Program-made: the position numbers and the translations under genes
The notes under the pieces: model-generated
What the model was told of the DNA's origin: nothing
Databases searched by the model: none
What the model saw: only the letters and a program-made list of their open reading frames with translations
Origin: Streptomyces xiaopingdaonensis
GTDB taxonomy: Bacteria; Actinomycetota; Actinomycetes; Streptomycetales; Streptomycetaceae
Assembly: GCF_000262345.1 (NCBI RefSeq)
Contig: NZ_AJTQ01000257.1
Span: 33,330-97,329 of the forward strand
Reading direction: 5' to 3'
DNA length: 64,000 nt
Shown here: positions 44,728 to 55,112 of the stretch, in pieces
Layout: every line of letters starts with the position of its first letter
Position numbering within the stretch: the stretch's first letter is position 1

Positions 44728-46041
44728 GTGGCATCCCCGGCCGGCACCGACGAGCAGACCGAGCACCCGGAAGCGGGGCAACGCCCGGGCTACGGGCGGC
44801 TCTTGCGCACCAGCGGCGCGTGGACCTTCGTGGCCACCGGATACCTCGCGCGGCAGCCCTTCGCGATGCTCGCGATCAGCATCCTCCTGCTCGTCCAGCA
44901 CACCACCGGCTCCTACGGCACGGCCGGCGCCGTCTCCGCCGCCTCCGGCCTCGCCTTCGCGCTCCTCGCCCCGCAGAGCGGCAAGCTCGCGGACCGCTTC
45001 GGGCAGCGCGCGGTGCTCGTACCCGGCGTGGTGCTGCACGCGGCCGCCGTCTCCGTCCTCGTCACGCTTGCGCTCGCGCAGGCGCCGACGTGGGCGCTCT
45101 TCGTCGCCGCGGTGCCGACGGGCGGGACGGCGCCGCAGGCTGGGCCGATGGTCCGGGCGCGGTGGGCCGCGAAGCTCGGCGGCTCGCCGCTCGCCTCGAC
45201 GGCGGCCGCATTCGAGTCGGTGACCGACGAGTTCACGTTCGTCGTCGGACCGGTGATCGCGACGGCGCTGTGCACCGGTGTCCACCCGGCGGCGGGGCTC
45301 GTCGCTGAGGGGGCGGTCACGCTCACCGGCGGGCTGCTCTTCGCCGCGCAACGGCGCACGCAACCAGCGCCCGTACGCGCCCCGCGCACGCAGTCGGGAC
45401 AAGGCACGCGGTCCGCGCTGGGGGTGCCGGGGACGAGGGTGCTCGCGATCGCCGTGCTCGGCATCGGGATCGTCTTCGGCGGGATGCAGGTCTCGCTGAC
45501 GGCCTTCACCGAGTCGATCGGGCGGCCGGAGGCGAACGGCGTGATGTACGGCGTCTTCGCGGCCGGCAACATGCTCGCCGCGCTCGCCGTCGGCGCCCTC
45601 CGGGGCGGGCGCGGGCCACGGACCAGGCTGCTCACCGCGTACCCGCTGCTCGTCCTGGCCACGCTCGCGCTCGCCGTCGCGGCCCAGTGGGGAACGTGGG
45701 CCGTACTGCTCGGCGGACTCGGACTGCTCACGGGGCTCTGCGTGGCGCCGTGCATGATCACCTGCTTCACCCTCACCGAACTGCTCGTCCCCGCCGGCGT
45801 CCGCACCGAGGCGTTCACGTGGCTGACGGGCGCGATCGCGTTCGGCCAGGCCCTGGGTTCGACCGTCGCCGGCCAACTCGCCGACGGCATGGGCGCGCGC
45901 GGCGGCTTCCTCACACCGCTCGCCGGCACCGCTCTCGCCCTCGCCGTCCTCGCGGTCTTCCGGGGGGCGCTGGACGGCCCGGCGCACGAGGCGCTCCCGT
46001 CGCGTGGCGTCGGTCACCGCGAAGGTGCCGCGGTGGACTGA
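44728..46041 (+). CDS. MFS transporter
   Basis: A 437-residue 12-helix permease. The motif A loop GKLADRFGQRAVLV lies near residue 90, and there is a long hydrophilic middle loop (ALGVPGTRV preceded by an Arg/Thr/Gln-rich stretch). The pattern resembles putative sugar or drug exporters of actinomycetes. The GTG at 44728 is preceded by GGAGAGG at 9 bases. It ends 67 bases before the FmdB gene. Substrate unknown. Confidence 0.88.
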   Translation: MASPAGTDEQTEHPEAGQRPGYGRLLRTSGAWTFVATGYLARQPFAMLAISILLLVQHTTGSYGTAGAVSAASGLAFALLAPQSGKLADRFGQRAVLVPGVVLHAAAVSVLVTLALAQAPTWALFVAAVPTGGTAPQAGPMVRARWAAKLGGSPLASTAAAFESVTDEFTFVVGPVIATALCTGVHPAAGLVAEGAVTLTGGLLFAAQRRTQPAPVRAPRTQSGQGTRSALGVPGTRVLAIAVLGIGIVFGGMQVSLTAFTESIGRPEANGVMYGVFAAGNMLAALAVGALRGGRGPRTRLLTAYPLLVLATLALAVAAQWGTWAVLLGGLGLLTGLCVAPCMITCFTLTELLVPAGVRTEAFTWLTGAIAFGQALGSTVAGQLADGMGARGGFLTPLAGTALALAVLAVFRGALDGPAHEALPSRGVGHREGAAVD

Positions 46042-46108
46042 CGGGCCGGAATACTGCACTATGGAGCGTCGTTAGCACTCAACGAGTACGAGTGCCAGGA
46101 GGAAGAAC

Positions 46109-46498
46109 GTGCCGACGTACCAGTACCAGTGCACCGACTGCGGCGAGGGCATCGAGGTGGTGCAGAAGTTCACCGATGACTCGCTGACCGAGTGCCCCGG
46201 ATGTGAGGGACGCCTGAAGAAGGTCTTCTCCGCCGTCGGCATCGTCTTCAAGGGCTCCGGCTTCTACCGCAACGACAGCCGCAGCTCCTCGAGCAGCTCG
46301 GTGGGCTCCGGCTCGGGGTCGAACTCCTCGGAGACGTCGTCCTCGGACTCCTCCTCGAAGAAGTCCGAGTCGGACTCCTCGTCCTCCTCCTCGTCCGACT
46401 CCTCGAAGTCGTCGGGCTCCTCCGACAGCGGCTCCGGGTCATCCGGTTCGTCCGGTTCGTCGTCGAGCACGAGCAAGGCGAGCAGCACCGCCGCCTGA
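46109..46498 (+). CDS. FmdB-family zinc ribbon protein with Ser-rich tail
   Basis: A 129-residue protein. The first 55 residues form the FmdB domain with two CxxC pairs (QCTDCGEG and ECPGCEGRL), expected to bind one zinc. The last 74 residues are almost only Ser, with Gly, Asp, Lys and Thr, a disordered tail that is much longer than in many homologues. The DNA of the tail is a run of TCC/TCG/AGC codons. The family was named for a possible regulator of formamidase, but its role is unclear. GTG start at 46109. Confidence 0.9.
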   Translation: MPTYQYQCTDCGEGIEVVQKFTDDSLTECPGCEGRLKKVFSAVGIVFKGSGFYRNDSRSSSSSSVGSGSGSNSSETSSSDSSSKKSESDSSSSSSSDSSKSSGSSDSGSGSSGSSGSSSSTSKASSTAA

Positions 46499-46560
46499 CT
46501 CCGCGTCCCGGCACGGGTGTTCGGGTCGGACAGAGGAACAGGCGGCTCTAGGGTTGCCGC

Positions 46561-47391
46561 ATGAGTGACCACGCAGAGATCGGTGTCATCGGCGGTTCCG
46601 GCTTCTACTCCTTCCTCGACGACGTCACCGAGGTCGACGTCGACACCCCGTACGGGCGCCCGAGCGACTCCCTCTTCCTCGGCGAGATCGCCGGGCGCCG
46701 CGTCGCGTTCCTGCCGCGCCACGGTCGCGGCCACCACCTCCCGCCGCACCGGATCAACTACCGCGCCAACATGTGGGCGCTGCGCTCCGTCGGCGTGCGC
46801 CAGGTCCTCGCGCCGTGCGCCGTCGGCGGGCTCCAACCCAAGTACGGTCCCGGCACGCTGCTCGTCCCCGACCAGCTCGTGGACCGCACCAAGTCACGCA
46901 CCCAGACGTTCTTCGACGGCTACCCCCGCGAGGACGGCGCCGTACCGGAGGTCGTCCACCTCGGCTTCGCCGACCCGTACTGCGAAGCCGGCCGCAACGC
47001 CGCGCTCGCCGCCGCGCGGGCGCACGGCTGGGAGGCGGTCGACGGCGGCACCCTCGTCGTCATCGAGGGGCCCCGGTTCTCGACAAGGGCCGAGTCCCGC
47101 TGGCACGCGGCGCAGGGCTGGGAGGTGGTCGGGATGACGGGGCATCCCGAGGCGGTCCTCGCGCGCGAACTGGAGCTCTGCTACGCGTCGATGACGCTCG
47201 TCACCGACCTCGACGCGGGGGCGGAGACCGGGGACGGCGTCTCGCAAGAGGAGGTCATGCGCGTCTTCGGCGAAAACGTCGAGCGGCTTCGGCGGGTGCT
47301 CTTCGACGCGGTGAAGGAGCTTCCTGCGGAGCGCGACTGCCCCTGTACGACGGCGCTTGCCGGGTTGGAGACGGGGATACTGCTGCCCTGA
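46561..47391 (+). CDS. S-methyl-5'-thioadenosine phosphorylase (MtnP type)
   Basis: A 276-residue purine nucleoside phosphorylase of the MTAP branch. Visible are IGVIGGSGFYSF at the N-terminus, the phosphate-site FLPRHGRGH(H), and VVIEGPRFSTRAESRWHAA, then MTGHPEAVLARELELCYA with the Asp-bearing VTDLDAG. It splits methylthioadenosine with phosphate for methionine salvage. TAGGGT lies about 8 bases before the ATG, so the mRNA may be leaderless. Confidence 0.93.
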   Translation: MSDHAEIGVIGGSGFYSFLDDVTEVDVDTPYGRPSDSLFLGEIAGRRVAFLPRHGRGHHLPPHRINYRANMWALRSVGVRQVLAPCAVGGLQPKYGPGTLLVPDQLVDRTKSRTQTFFDGYPREDGAVPEVVHLGFADPYCEAGRNAALAAARAHGWEAVDGGTLVVIEGPRFSTRAESRWHAAQGWEVVGMTGHPEAVLARELELCYASMTLVTDLDAGAETGDGVSQEEVMRVFGENVERLRRVLFDAVKELPAERDCPCTTALAGLETGILLP

Positions 47392-47578
47392 AGTGCGACA
47401 CGGGGTTGGCGTCCGGGGTCTGCCGCGGTGTCTCAACCTGCCTTCCGGGAGCGGAGGTTGACTCGGACGAGTGACGGAGTTCTCCACAGAACCGGGGTTG
47501 TCCACAGGCTCGAGCGGGATTTCGGGGAAGCAGGCACGGTGGTCCTCGACGGCCTGACCGTGGCCGCCCCGAGACCTG

Positions 47579-48163
47579 GTGGTGAAACCCGTGCCCGCAG
47601 AACCGCGTGCTCCGCGCACCAACACCCCGCCCAGCGGCGGTGGCCCGTCCCCGGCAGTCCTCGGGCCGGTGCCCTCGTTCGCCCCGATCCGCGTCGAGCA
47701 GGGTCGCTTCCGGCTGCGGGGACGGCTCCGGAGGCGCCGGGGTGCTGCGGCCGCGGGGCTCGCCGTTGCGGCGGTCGCCGCTGCTGTCGCCCTGGTCCCC
47801 GGCCGGGTGGCGCCGAGCGCACCGCCGGGTGCCGCTCGTGCGGACGGTGCCGAGGCTTCCTCGGGGCCTGCGGCGCGGGGTGCCCGAAGCCGCACCGAAC
47901 GCCGGGTCTCCGCGCCCGTCCGGTTTCCGGATGCTGAAGCGGTGCGTCTGTTGAAGCCCGGTGACCGGATCGATGTGCTCTCCGTCGGCCGCGGGACCCA
48001 ACGTGCTCGGATGCTCGCCACATGTGTCCGAGTGGCCGATTTGCCGCGTAATCGAGAGACTGTGCCGGGCGACGGGGCGCTCGCCGTCCTCCACGTCACG
48101 CGGAGCACGGCGGCGGCGTTGGCGAAGGCCCGGGGAACACGGCTGGCGGTCACGCTGTGCTGA
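47579..48163 (+). CDS. CpaB/RcpC-like SAF-domain membrane protein
   Basis: A 194-residue protein. A Pro-rich cytoplasmic start and an Arg cluster (RLRGRLRRRRG) lead into one hydrophobic helix (about 59-75). The external C-terminal domain carries VSAPVRFPDAEAVRLLKPGD and RIDVLSVG, as in Flp pilus assembly protein CpaB (RcpC). No other pilus genes are nearby. The GTG at 47579 is followed by another GTG; either may start. It sits 145 bases before mscL. Function uncertain. Confidence 0.75.
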   Translation: MVKPVPAEPRAPRTNTPPSGGGPSPAVLGPVPSFAPIRVEQGRFRLRGRLRRRRGAAAAGLAVAAVAAAVALVPGRVAPSAPPGAARADGAEASSGPAARGARSRTERRVSAPVRFPDAEAVRLLKPGDRIDVLSVGRGTQRARMLATCVRVADLPRNRETVPGDGALAVLHVTRSTAAALAKARGTRLAVTLC

Positions 48164-48307
48164 GCATCGTCGGACGCCTGACCGCCCGCGCGGCGGCGCT
48201 TCTCTGCCCCGTCGCGGCACGCCGCACCGTCCGGCGTCGCCATTCCCCGTGCGCTCCGGTGGAGCCACGGGACGAGCAGGGCACAGGCCACGGGAAGAGG
48301 CAGGAAG

Positions 48308-48874
48308 TTGAGCGAGCAGACCCCGCGTGCGAGCGGGCAGGACGAGGAGCAGGGCACGGAAGCCGCGCAGGAGGAGAAGCAGGGCCTTCTCGCCGGTTTC
48401 AAGGAGTTCCTGATGCGCGGGAACGTCGTCGAACTGGCTGTCGCGGTCGTCGTCGGCGCCGCCTTCAGCAAGATCGTCGACGCCGTGGTGCAGGGCTTCA
48501 TCAACCCACTGGTGGGCGCCATCGGCACACAGGACCTCGACAAGTACCGCTCGTGCCTTCAGGGCCCCTGCACCTTCGACAAGAGCGGGGAGCTCAGCGA
48601 GGGCATCGCCATCAGCTGGGGCCCGGTCCTGAGCGCCTCCCTGACGTTCCTGATGACGGCAGCGGTCGTCTACTTCCTCATGATCCTGCCGATGAACAAG
48701 TACAAGGCTCATCTCGCGGCCAAGCAGCCCCCGGAGGAGCCCGAGCCGACGGAGGTCGAGCTCCTCAAGGAGATCCGCGACGCACTCGTGCAGCAGCGCG
48801 GCTCCTCGACCGCTGCCTCCACGACCGGCACGGAGATCCCGCGGCAGCAGCCCGGGACCGATCTGCAGAAGTAG
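48308..48874 (+). CDS. mscL: Large-conductance mechanosensitive channel MscL
   Basis: A 188-residue membrane channel, an emergency valve in osmotic downshock. It has GFKEFLMRGNVVELAVAVVV (first helix, with the pore-lining repeat), GAAFSKIVDAVVQGFINPL, a periplasmic loop with two Cys (CLQGPC), and a second helix FLMTAAVVYFLMILPMN. The charged C-terminal helix (ELLKEIRDALVQQ) is followed by a Ser/Thr/Gln tail. The N-terminal 22 residues are extra and acidic. TTG start at 48308, with AGGAAG just upstream. Confidence 0.93.
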   Translation: MSEQTPRASGQDEEQGTEAAQEEKQGLLAGFKEFLMRGNVVELAVAVVVGAAFSKIVDAVVQGFINPLVGAIGTQDLDKYRSCLQGPCTFDKSGELSEGIAISWGPVLSASLTFLMTAAVVYFLMILPMNKYKAHLAAKQPPEEPEPTEVELLKEIRDALVQQRGSSTAASTTGTEIPRQQPGTDLQK

Positions 48875-48902
48875 CCAAGCAGCCGCCGGCCGGGCACCGC
48901 GC

Positions 48903-49196
48903 CTACAGGTGGTGGGGAGGCTTCTCACGGAGGAAGCGGGCGAGATCGTCCTGGTCTCCCCCGCGGTCGTCCCCCCAGCCGGAGTCCGAGTCGTCGCAGG
49001 AACGTCCGTCGAGCGGATCGTCGAAGACGAGCGCCGCGCGACGAGCGATCCGCGGCGGGCGGTCCGCCGGCACCTCGCCCTCAGCGGGGCCGTCGGGCAC
49101 GGGCTCGGTCGGAGGCTGCGCGCTGGTACTCACGTCTCCAGCGTACGGCGGCGGGGGCGCGCGGCTGTCGCGGTCGGACGACCCGCTGGTATTCAT
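48903..49196 (-). CDS. Small acidic hypothetical protein
   Basis: A 97-residue Pro/Asp-rich protein without membrane segments: an N-terminal PPPPYAGD region, a basic PPRIARRAALVFDDPLDG centre, and DDLARFLREKPPHHL at the end. I do not recognise it; it looks like a small conserved Streptomyces protein. The ATG at 49196 lies only 5 bases from the divergent P1 peptidase ATG (49202), with GGAG close upstream. Confidence 0.6.
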   Translation of the reverse strand: MNTSGSSDRDSRAPPPPYAGDVSTSAQPPTEPVPDGPAEGEVPADRPPRIARRAALVFDDPLDGRSCDDSDSGWGDDRGGDQDDLARFLREKPPHHL

Positions 49197-49201
49197 GCTC
49201 C

Positions 49202-50266
49202 ATGCAGAACCAAGGCGCCCGCGACGCGCTCACCGATGTCCCCGGCCTCCACGTCGGTCACTCCCAACGCACCGACGAGGGCTGGCTCACGGGGACGACC
49301 GTTGTCCTCGCCCCCGAAGGCGCGGTAGCGGCGGTCGATTCGCGCGGGGGCGGCCCCGGCACGAGGGAGACGGACGCGCTGGAGCCGAGGAACGCCGTCG
49401 AGCGCATCAACGCCGTGGTGCTCAGCGGCGGGAGCGCCTTCGGACTCGACGCGGCCTCCGGAGTGGCCGAGTGGTTGGAGGAGCAGGGCCTCGGCGTCCA
49501 GGTGGGCCCCGAGCCGGGGCAGGTGGTGCCTGTCGTGCCTTCGGCGATCCTTTTCGATCTCGGCCGCGGAGGGGGTTGGAGGAACCGCCCGGACCGGTCC
49601 ATGGGCCGCGCGGCAGCCCAGTCGGCGGGAGAGAGCCCGGCAGGCGCTCCGGTCGAGCAGGGGTGTGTAGGCGCCGGTACGGGCGCGGTCGCAGGCGGCC
49701 TCAAGGGCGGCGTCGGTACGGCCTCCGCGGTGATGGATTCCGGGGCGACGGTCGCCGCACTCTCGGTGGTGAACGCCGCGGGCTCCCCGATCGACCCGTC
49801 GACGGGGGCTCTCTACGGCGAACTCCTCGGCTCCCAGGCACTCTTCGGCCGGGCTCCGCACCTCCCCTCGGCGGACGAGCACGCCGAAGCGGTGATGCTG
49901 CTCACCGAGGCCGCCGAGGAAACGTCCCGCCGGACGGGCGGGCCGGTCCGCCCCGTACTCAACACGACACTCGCCGTGGTGGCGACCGACGCCTGCCTCG
50001 ACAAGGCGCAAGCGCAGAAACTCGCCGGCGTGGCACACGACGGGATGGCCCGCGCCGTCCGCCCCATCCACCTCACGTACGACGGGGACTCCGTCTTCGC
50101 ACTCGCCACCTGCCAACGCTCCCTGAAGGAAGAGGAGTTCAACACGGTGCTGGCCGCGGGAGCCGACGTGCTGACGCGCGCGATGGTGAAGGCGGTCCTC
50201 GCAGCCGAAGGGGTGGACGGCCCGGGCGGTGTCTTCCCCGCCTACCGGGACCTCTACGGTCGCTGA
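49202..50266 (+). CDS. P1 family peptidase (DmpA-type, S58)
   Basis: A 354-residue Ntn-type aminopeptidase. The start DVPGLHVGHSQ, the middle LSGGSAFGLDAASGV, GCVGAGTGAVAGGLKGG, and NTTLAVVATDACLDKAQAQ near residue 253 are all DmpA hallmarks. Cleavage before the Thr in NTTL would make the active nucleophile. Substrates are usually small D- or L-amino acid amides. There is no room for a ribosome site before the ATG, so the mRNA is probably leaderless (TATTCA about 10 bases upstream). Confidence 0.92.
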   Translation: MQNQGARDALTDVPGLHVGHSQRTDEGWLTGTTVVLAPEGAVAAVDSRGGGPGTRETDALEPRNAVERINAVVLSGGSAFGLDAASGVAEWLEEQGLGVQVGPEPGQVVPVVPSAILFDLGRGGGWRNRPDRSMGRAAAQSAGESPAGAPVEQGCVGAGTGAVAGGLKGGVGTASAVMDSGATVAALSVVNAAGSPIDPSTGALYGELLGSQALFGRAPHLPSADEHAEAVMLLTEAAEETSRRTGGPVRPVLNTTLAVVATDACLDKAQAQKLAGVAHDGMARAVRPIHLTYDGDSVFALATCQRSLKEEEFNTVLAAGADVLTRAMVKAVLAAEGVDGPGGVFPAYRDLYGR

Positions 50267-50422
50267 CCGCCGGCCAGGCTCCCGAATCCGCCGTCGCTCC
50301 TCGGAGCACGGCACGGCGGGCTGCGCTGCGTCCACGCCGGACTGCGCGGCGTCACCGTCCCCCGCGTACTGGGGTGCCCGGTGTCCGGCGGATCCGGTCG
50401 TCCTCCTGGCTACGCTCACCGT

Positions 50423-51055
50423 ATGGCGCCGCAGACGTACTGGAACCACAACGCCGCGTACCACCCCGAGCTCTGCGCCATCGCCGCGAGGCAGGGCGGT
50501 CGCGTCCTCGATATCGGCTGCGGCGACGGCCTGCTCATGGAACGGCTCTCCCCGCTCGTCCACGAGGTCGTCGGTGTCGACGCCGACCCCTGCGCTCTGG
50601 CGGTCGCGCGGGAGCGGCTCTCGGAGGCGCCCAACTGCCAGGTGGTGCAAGGGGACTTCCTCGAGAGCACCGACTCCGGGGGCGCCCCCTGGCAGCCAGG
50701 GTTCGACACGGTCCTCTGCGTGGCGAGCCTGCACCACATGCCGCTGAGACCCGCCCTCCGCCGCGCAGCCGAACTCCTCGCTCCCGGCGGGCGGCTCCGC
50801 GTGGTCGGTTCGGCCGCGCGAAGATCACAGCTCGACGTGTTCGTCGCAGCGCTCTCGGTGCTGCCGGTCCGCTTCATGGGTCTCGTGCACCGGGAGTCAC
50901 GCGATGTCGGCGTCGTCGTCGCGGAGCCGTACGAGTCTCTCGGCGAGATCCGTCGTACGGCCGCCGAGCTCCTCCCCGGCTCCCGCGTCAGACGCCGCCT
51001 CTACTACCGCTACTCGCTCAACTGGACGAAGCCGAAGGCCACTTCGAGCAGCTGA
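50423..51055 (+). CDS. Class I SAM-dependent methyltransferase
   Basis: A 210-residue methyltransferase. Motif I is VLDIGCGDGLLME near residue 33 and motif II VVGVDADPCALAVARERL near 55. CVASLHHMPLRPALRRAAELL (split: CVASLHHMPL, RPALRRAAELL) and LAPGGRLRVVG complete a Methyltransf_11-type fold. The substrate is unknown. The ATG at 50423 has TACGCT 6 bases upstream and no Shine-Dalgarno, so transcription probably starts at the codon itself. It converges with hrdD at a strong hairpin. Confidence 0.88.
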   Translation: MAPQTYWNHNAAYHPELCAIAARQGGRVLDIGCGDGLLMERLSPLVHEVVGVDADPCALAVARERLSEAPNCQVVQGDFLESTDSGGAPWQPGFDTVLCVASLHHMPLRPALRRAAELLAPGGRLRVVGSAARRSQLDVFVAALSVLPVRFMGLVHRESRDVGVVVAEPYESLGEIRRTAAELLPGSRVRRRLYYRYSLNWTKPKATSSS

Positions 51056-51090
51056 CCGCGTCGCCCTGGCGGGACGGCCACGGCAGAGGT

Positions 51091-51124
51091 GAGCCCCGGC
51101 GCTCGGGGGAGGGCGCCGGGGCTC
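51091..51124. terminator. Bidirectional terminator
   Basis: GAGCCCCGGCGC, a ten-base loop, GCGCCGGGGCTC: a 12-bp perfect stem between the methyltransferase (plus) and hrdD (minus) stops. Confidence 0.75.
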
Positions 51125-51147
51125 GTTCAGGGGGCTCGATCGGACGG

Positions 51148-52164
51148 TCAGGCCGCCTCGTCGAAGCCGGTGTCATGGGCCATCTTCTTCAGCTCCAGCA
51201 GCGCGTGCTTCTCGATCTGCCGGATGCGCTCACGGGTCAGCCCGTGTTGCTTGCCCACCTCGGTAAGGGTCCGCTCGCGACCGTCCTCCATGCCGTAGCG
51301 CGCCTTGATGATCGACGCGGTACGCGGGTCGAGACGGCCGATGAGGTCGTCGAGGCCCTCGCGGCGGAGCACCGTGAGGACGGACTGCTCCGGGGAGACC
51401 GCCGAGGTGTCCTCGAGCAGTTCGCCGAACTGCGTCTCGCCCTCGTCGTCCACGGACATGTTGAGGCTCACCGGGTCGCGCGCCCAGTCCAGCACGTCGG
51501 TGACGCGCTCCGGTGTGGAGTTGAGTTCCTGCGCCACCTCTGCCGGCTCGGGATCGCGCCCGTGCTCGCGGTTGAACTCCCGCTGCACGCGGCGGATACG
51601 GCCGAGCTCCTCCACGAGATGCACGGGGAGGCGGATCGTACGCGACTGGTCGGCGATGGAACGCGTGATCGCCTGCCTGATCCACCACGTCGCGTAGGTG
51701 GAGAACTTGAAGCCCTTGGAATAGTCGAACTTCTCAACCGCGCGCACAAGACCCGCGTTGCCCTCCTGGATCAGGTCGAGCAGCGGCAGCCCCGAGCGCG
51801 GATAGCGCCGTGCAACGGCGACGACGAGGCGGAGGTTGGACCTGATGAAGACGTCCTTCGCGCGCTCCCCCTCGGCCACGACCCGCTCCAGTTCCTCACG
51901 CGAGGCGGTGGCACTGGGCGAGTCGCCGGCGAGGGGCTCCTCCAGACCATCGAGTATTCGCCGGGCGTAGACGCCGGCCTCGATGGTGAGGGAGAGCTCG
52001 ACCTCCTTCTCCGCGTCGAGCAGCGGGGTGCGGGCGATCTCGTCCAAGTACATGCCGACCAGGTCGCGGTCCGCGACTTCGCTGCCTGCGGCGCGAACAC
52101 TGCTTGCCGTGTCAGCAGCACCGGTCGAGGTGGCGTTACGACGGGCGACGGCACGGGTTGCCAT
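51148..52164 (-). CDS. hrdD: RNA polymerase principal-like sigma factor HrdD
   Basis: A 338-residue sigma-70 factor. Region 1.2 DLVGMYLDEIARTPLLDAE leads to region 2 with RSNLRLVVAVARRYPRSG, LLDLIQEGNAGLVRAVEKFD and FSTYATWWIRQAITRSI. Region 3 is followed by region 4 LTEVGKQHGLTRERIRQIEKH. It lacks the long N-terminal domain of HrdB. Length, the MATRAVARR start and the order match Streptomyces HrdD, a non-essential group 2 sigma factor. The upstream GGGAAT-N18-GTTG box is a sigma-R promoter, consistent with thiol-stress control. The ATG has AAGGGAG. Confidence 0.92.
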   Translation of the reverse strand: MATRAVARRNATSTGAADTASSVRAAGSEVADRDLVGMYLDEIARTPLLDAEKEVELSLTIEAGVYARRILDGLEEPLAGDSPSATASREELERVVAEGERAKDVFIRSNLRLVVAVARRYPRSGLPLLDLIQEGNAGLVRAVEKFDYSKGFKFSTYATWWIRQAITRSIADQSRTIRLPVHLVEELGRIRRVQREFNREHGRDPEPAEVAQELNSTPERVTDVLDWARDPVSLNMSVDDEGETQFGELLEDTSAVSPEQSVLTVLRREGLDDLIGRLDPRTASIIKARYGMEDGRERTLTEVGKQHGLTRERIRQIEKHALLELKKMAHDTGFDEAA

Positions 52165-52243
52165 GCGTGCTCCCTTGCGAGTGGTCTTCAACTGGCCTGG
52201 CGGCTAGCTCGGACACTCCCCGAGTGCCCTCTTGCGATCAGTT

Positions 52244-52271
52244 CAACGACTGGAATCCGGACAGAATTCCC
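52244..52271 (-). promoter_or_regulatory. Sigma-R promoter of hrdD
   Basis: On the minus strand: GGGAAT, 18 bases, GTTG, the published consensus for SigR (thiol oxidative stress). It ends 79 bases before the hrdD ATG, a normal leader length. HrdD is a known SigR target in S. coelicolor, which supports both calls. Confidence 0.8.
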
Positions 52272-52938
52272 AACTCACGCAACATTTTCCGGACGATGCA
52301 GTACCCTGTGCGGCCACGCTGCCGCCCCGGCTGCAAAGCAGCCGGTCGCGGGGCCTCCGGAGAGCCTCGTGCTCCTCGGCGGTCGGCCGGAGCCACGGTC
52401 GGCTCCCTCGCCCGGCGCACCCGCCTCGGTCCCGCCGGTTGCGCGTCGGCGTACTGCTTCCGGCAAGGCGGCGCCGGGTCCTTCGGTGCCCGGCGGGTAC
52501 TGCGCCCCTCGTCCGCATTGACGACGTACGGCCGCGCTTGGTTGCGCCTCGAGCACGTTCCGCTTCGACGGCCCGGCATCTCGTCCACGGCTCACCGCCC
52601 GAGTCCGGCGCCACGGCCGCAGTGTCCCCAGCCCGGGAGCGGAGCGGATCACAACGTCGGCATGCGCATTCTCCGGTCGGAGTCGGGGAGTTCCCGTCCT
52701 CTCTTCTCGAGTGCCACCAGGGCGCCTCCCCACACAGACGACGTCAAACCTCGCGACCCCACATCGCAAACTCAGCGAAAGCCAGGCACCCCGACGACGC
52801 CCAAACACACTCCCCCCAACGGTCACCACTCACCCGTACCCCCTGCGCGGCGTCTGGCCCCCCCACCGCCCCCGCTGCCACGATGTGCTGATCACACGAC
52901 CTGCGCACTCCCACACCCCCCCAGTGAGGAGCGTTCCG
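52272..52938. other. Long intergenic region between hrdD and GH3 gene
   Basis: About 670 bases with no frame that looks coding on either strand. It should hold the promoter of the GH3 gene and perhaps other hrdD promoters. The right third is relatively A/C-rich on the plus strand, with ACACCC runs. No repeat or RNA is evident. Confidence 0.5.
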
Positions 52939-54756
<1,818 letters not shown>

Positions 54757-54902
54757 CCCACCGCACCCCGACCCCGGCAGCCCGTCCCCAACCGTCCTGG
54801 CACACCGGGTAGTTGCCCTCACGTCCCCACGACGCGCTCCCCCGCTCCCCACCTCCGGCCGCACTCCTGCGCACTCCCCGACACCACCTCCCGATCACCC
54901 GC

Positions 54903-54908
54903 TACACT
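54903..54908 (+). promoter_or_regulatory. Probable -10 box of tRNA-Arg
   Basis: TACACT lies 52 bases before the mature tRNA-Arg 5' end, a suitable -10 for the principal sigma factor. Confidence 0.5.
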
Positions 54909-54960
54909 GGCCCGGGCAGCGCAACACCCCGCCCTGCCCACCGGCCGCAACGGCCACCCC

Positions 54961-55036
54961 GCCTCCGTAGCTCAGGGGATAGAGCACCGCTCTCCTAAAG
55001 CGGGTGTCGCAGGTTCGAATCCTGCCGGGGGCACCA
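54961..55036 (+). tRNA. tRNA-Arg (anticodon CCT), integration site
   Basis: A cloverleaf with acceptor GCCTCCG/CGGGGGC, D arm AGCTCAGGGGATAGAGC, anticodon stem CCGCT/AGCGG with loop CTCCTAA, T arm CAGGTTCGAATCCTG, and an encoded CCA. It reads AGG codons. The integrase of the adjacent element ends 77 bases beyond, so the 3' part of this tRNA is the probable att core, restored by the element as usual. Confidence 0.95.
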
Positions 55037-55040
55037 GCTC

Positions 55041-55082
55041 AATGGCCCCTCACCTACTAAACTTAGTAGGTGAGGGGCCATT
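55041..55082. terminator. 42-nt near-perfect palindrome at element edge
   Basis: AATGGCCCCTCACCTACTAA, AC, then the exact complement TTAGTAGGTGAGGGGCCATT. It begins 4 bases after the tRNA CCA and lies between the tRNA and the convergent integrase stop. It likely terminates both transcripts. It may also mark the end of the attachment region, or fold into a cruciform used in recombination. Confidence 0.75.
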
Positions 55083-55112
55083 GACATCCACATCTGACAT
55101 CAACGCGGGCGG

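Noticed and set aside
48157..52521. 1454-codon open frame on the plus strand
   Set aside because: It crosses mscL, the peptidase, the methyltransferase and hrdD in other frames, and its protein is Arg/Gly-rich noise.
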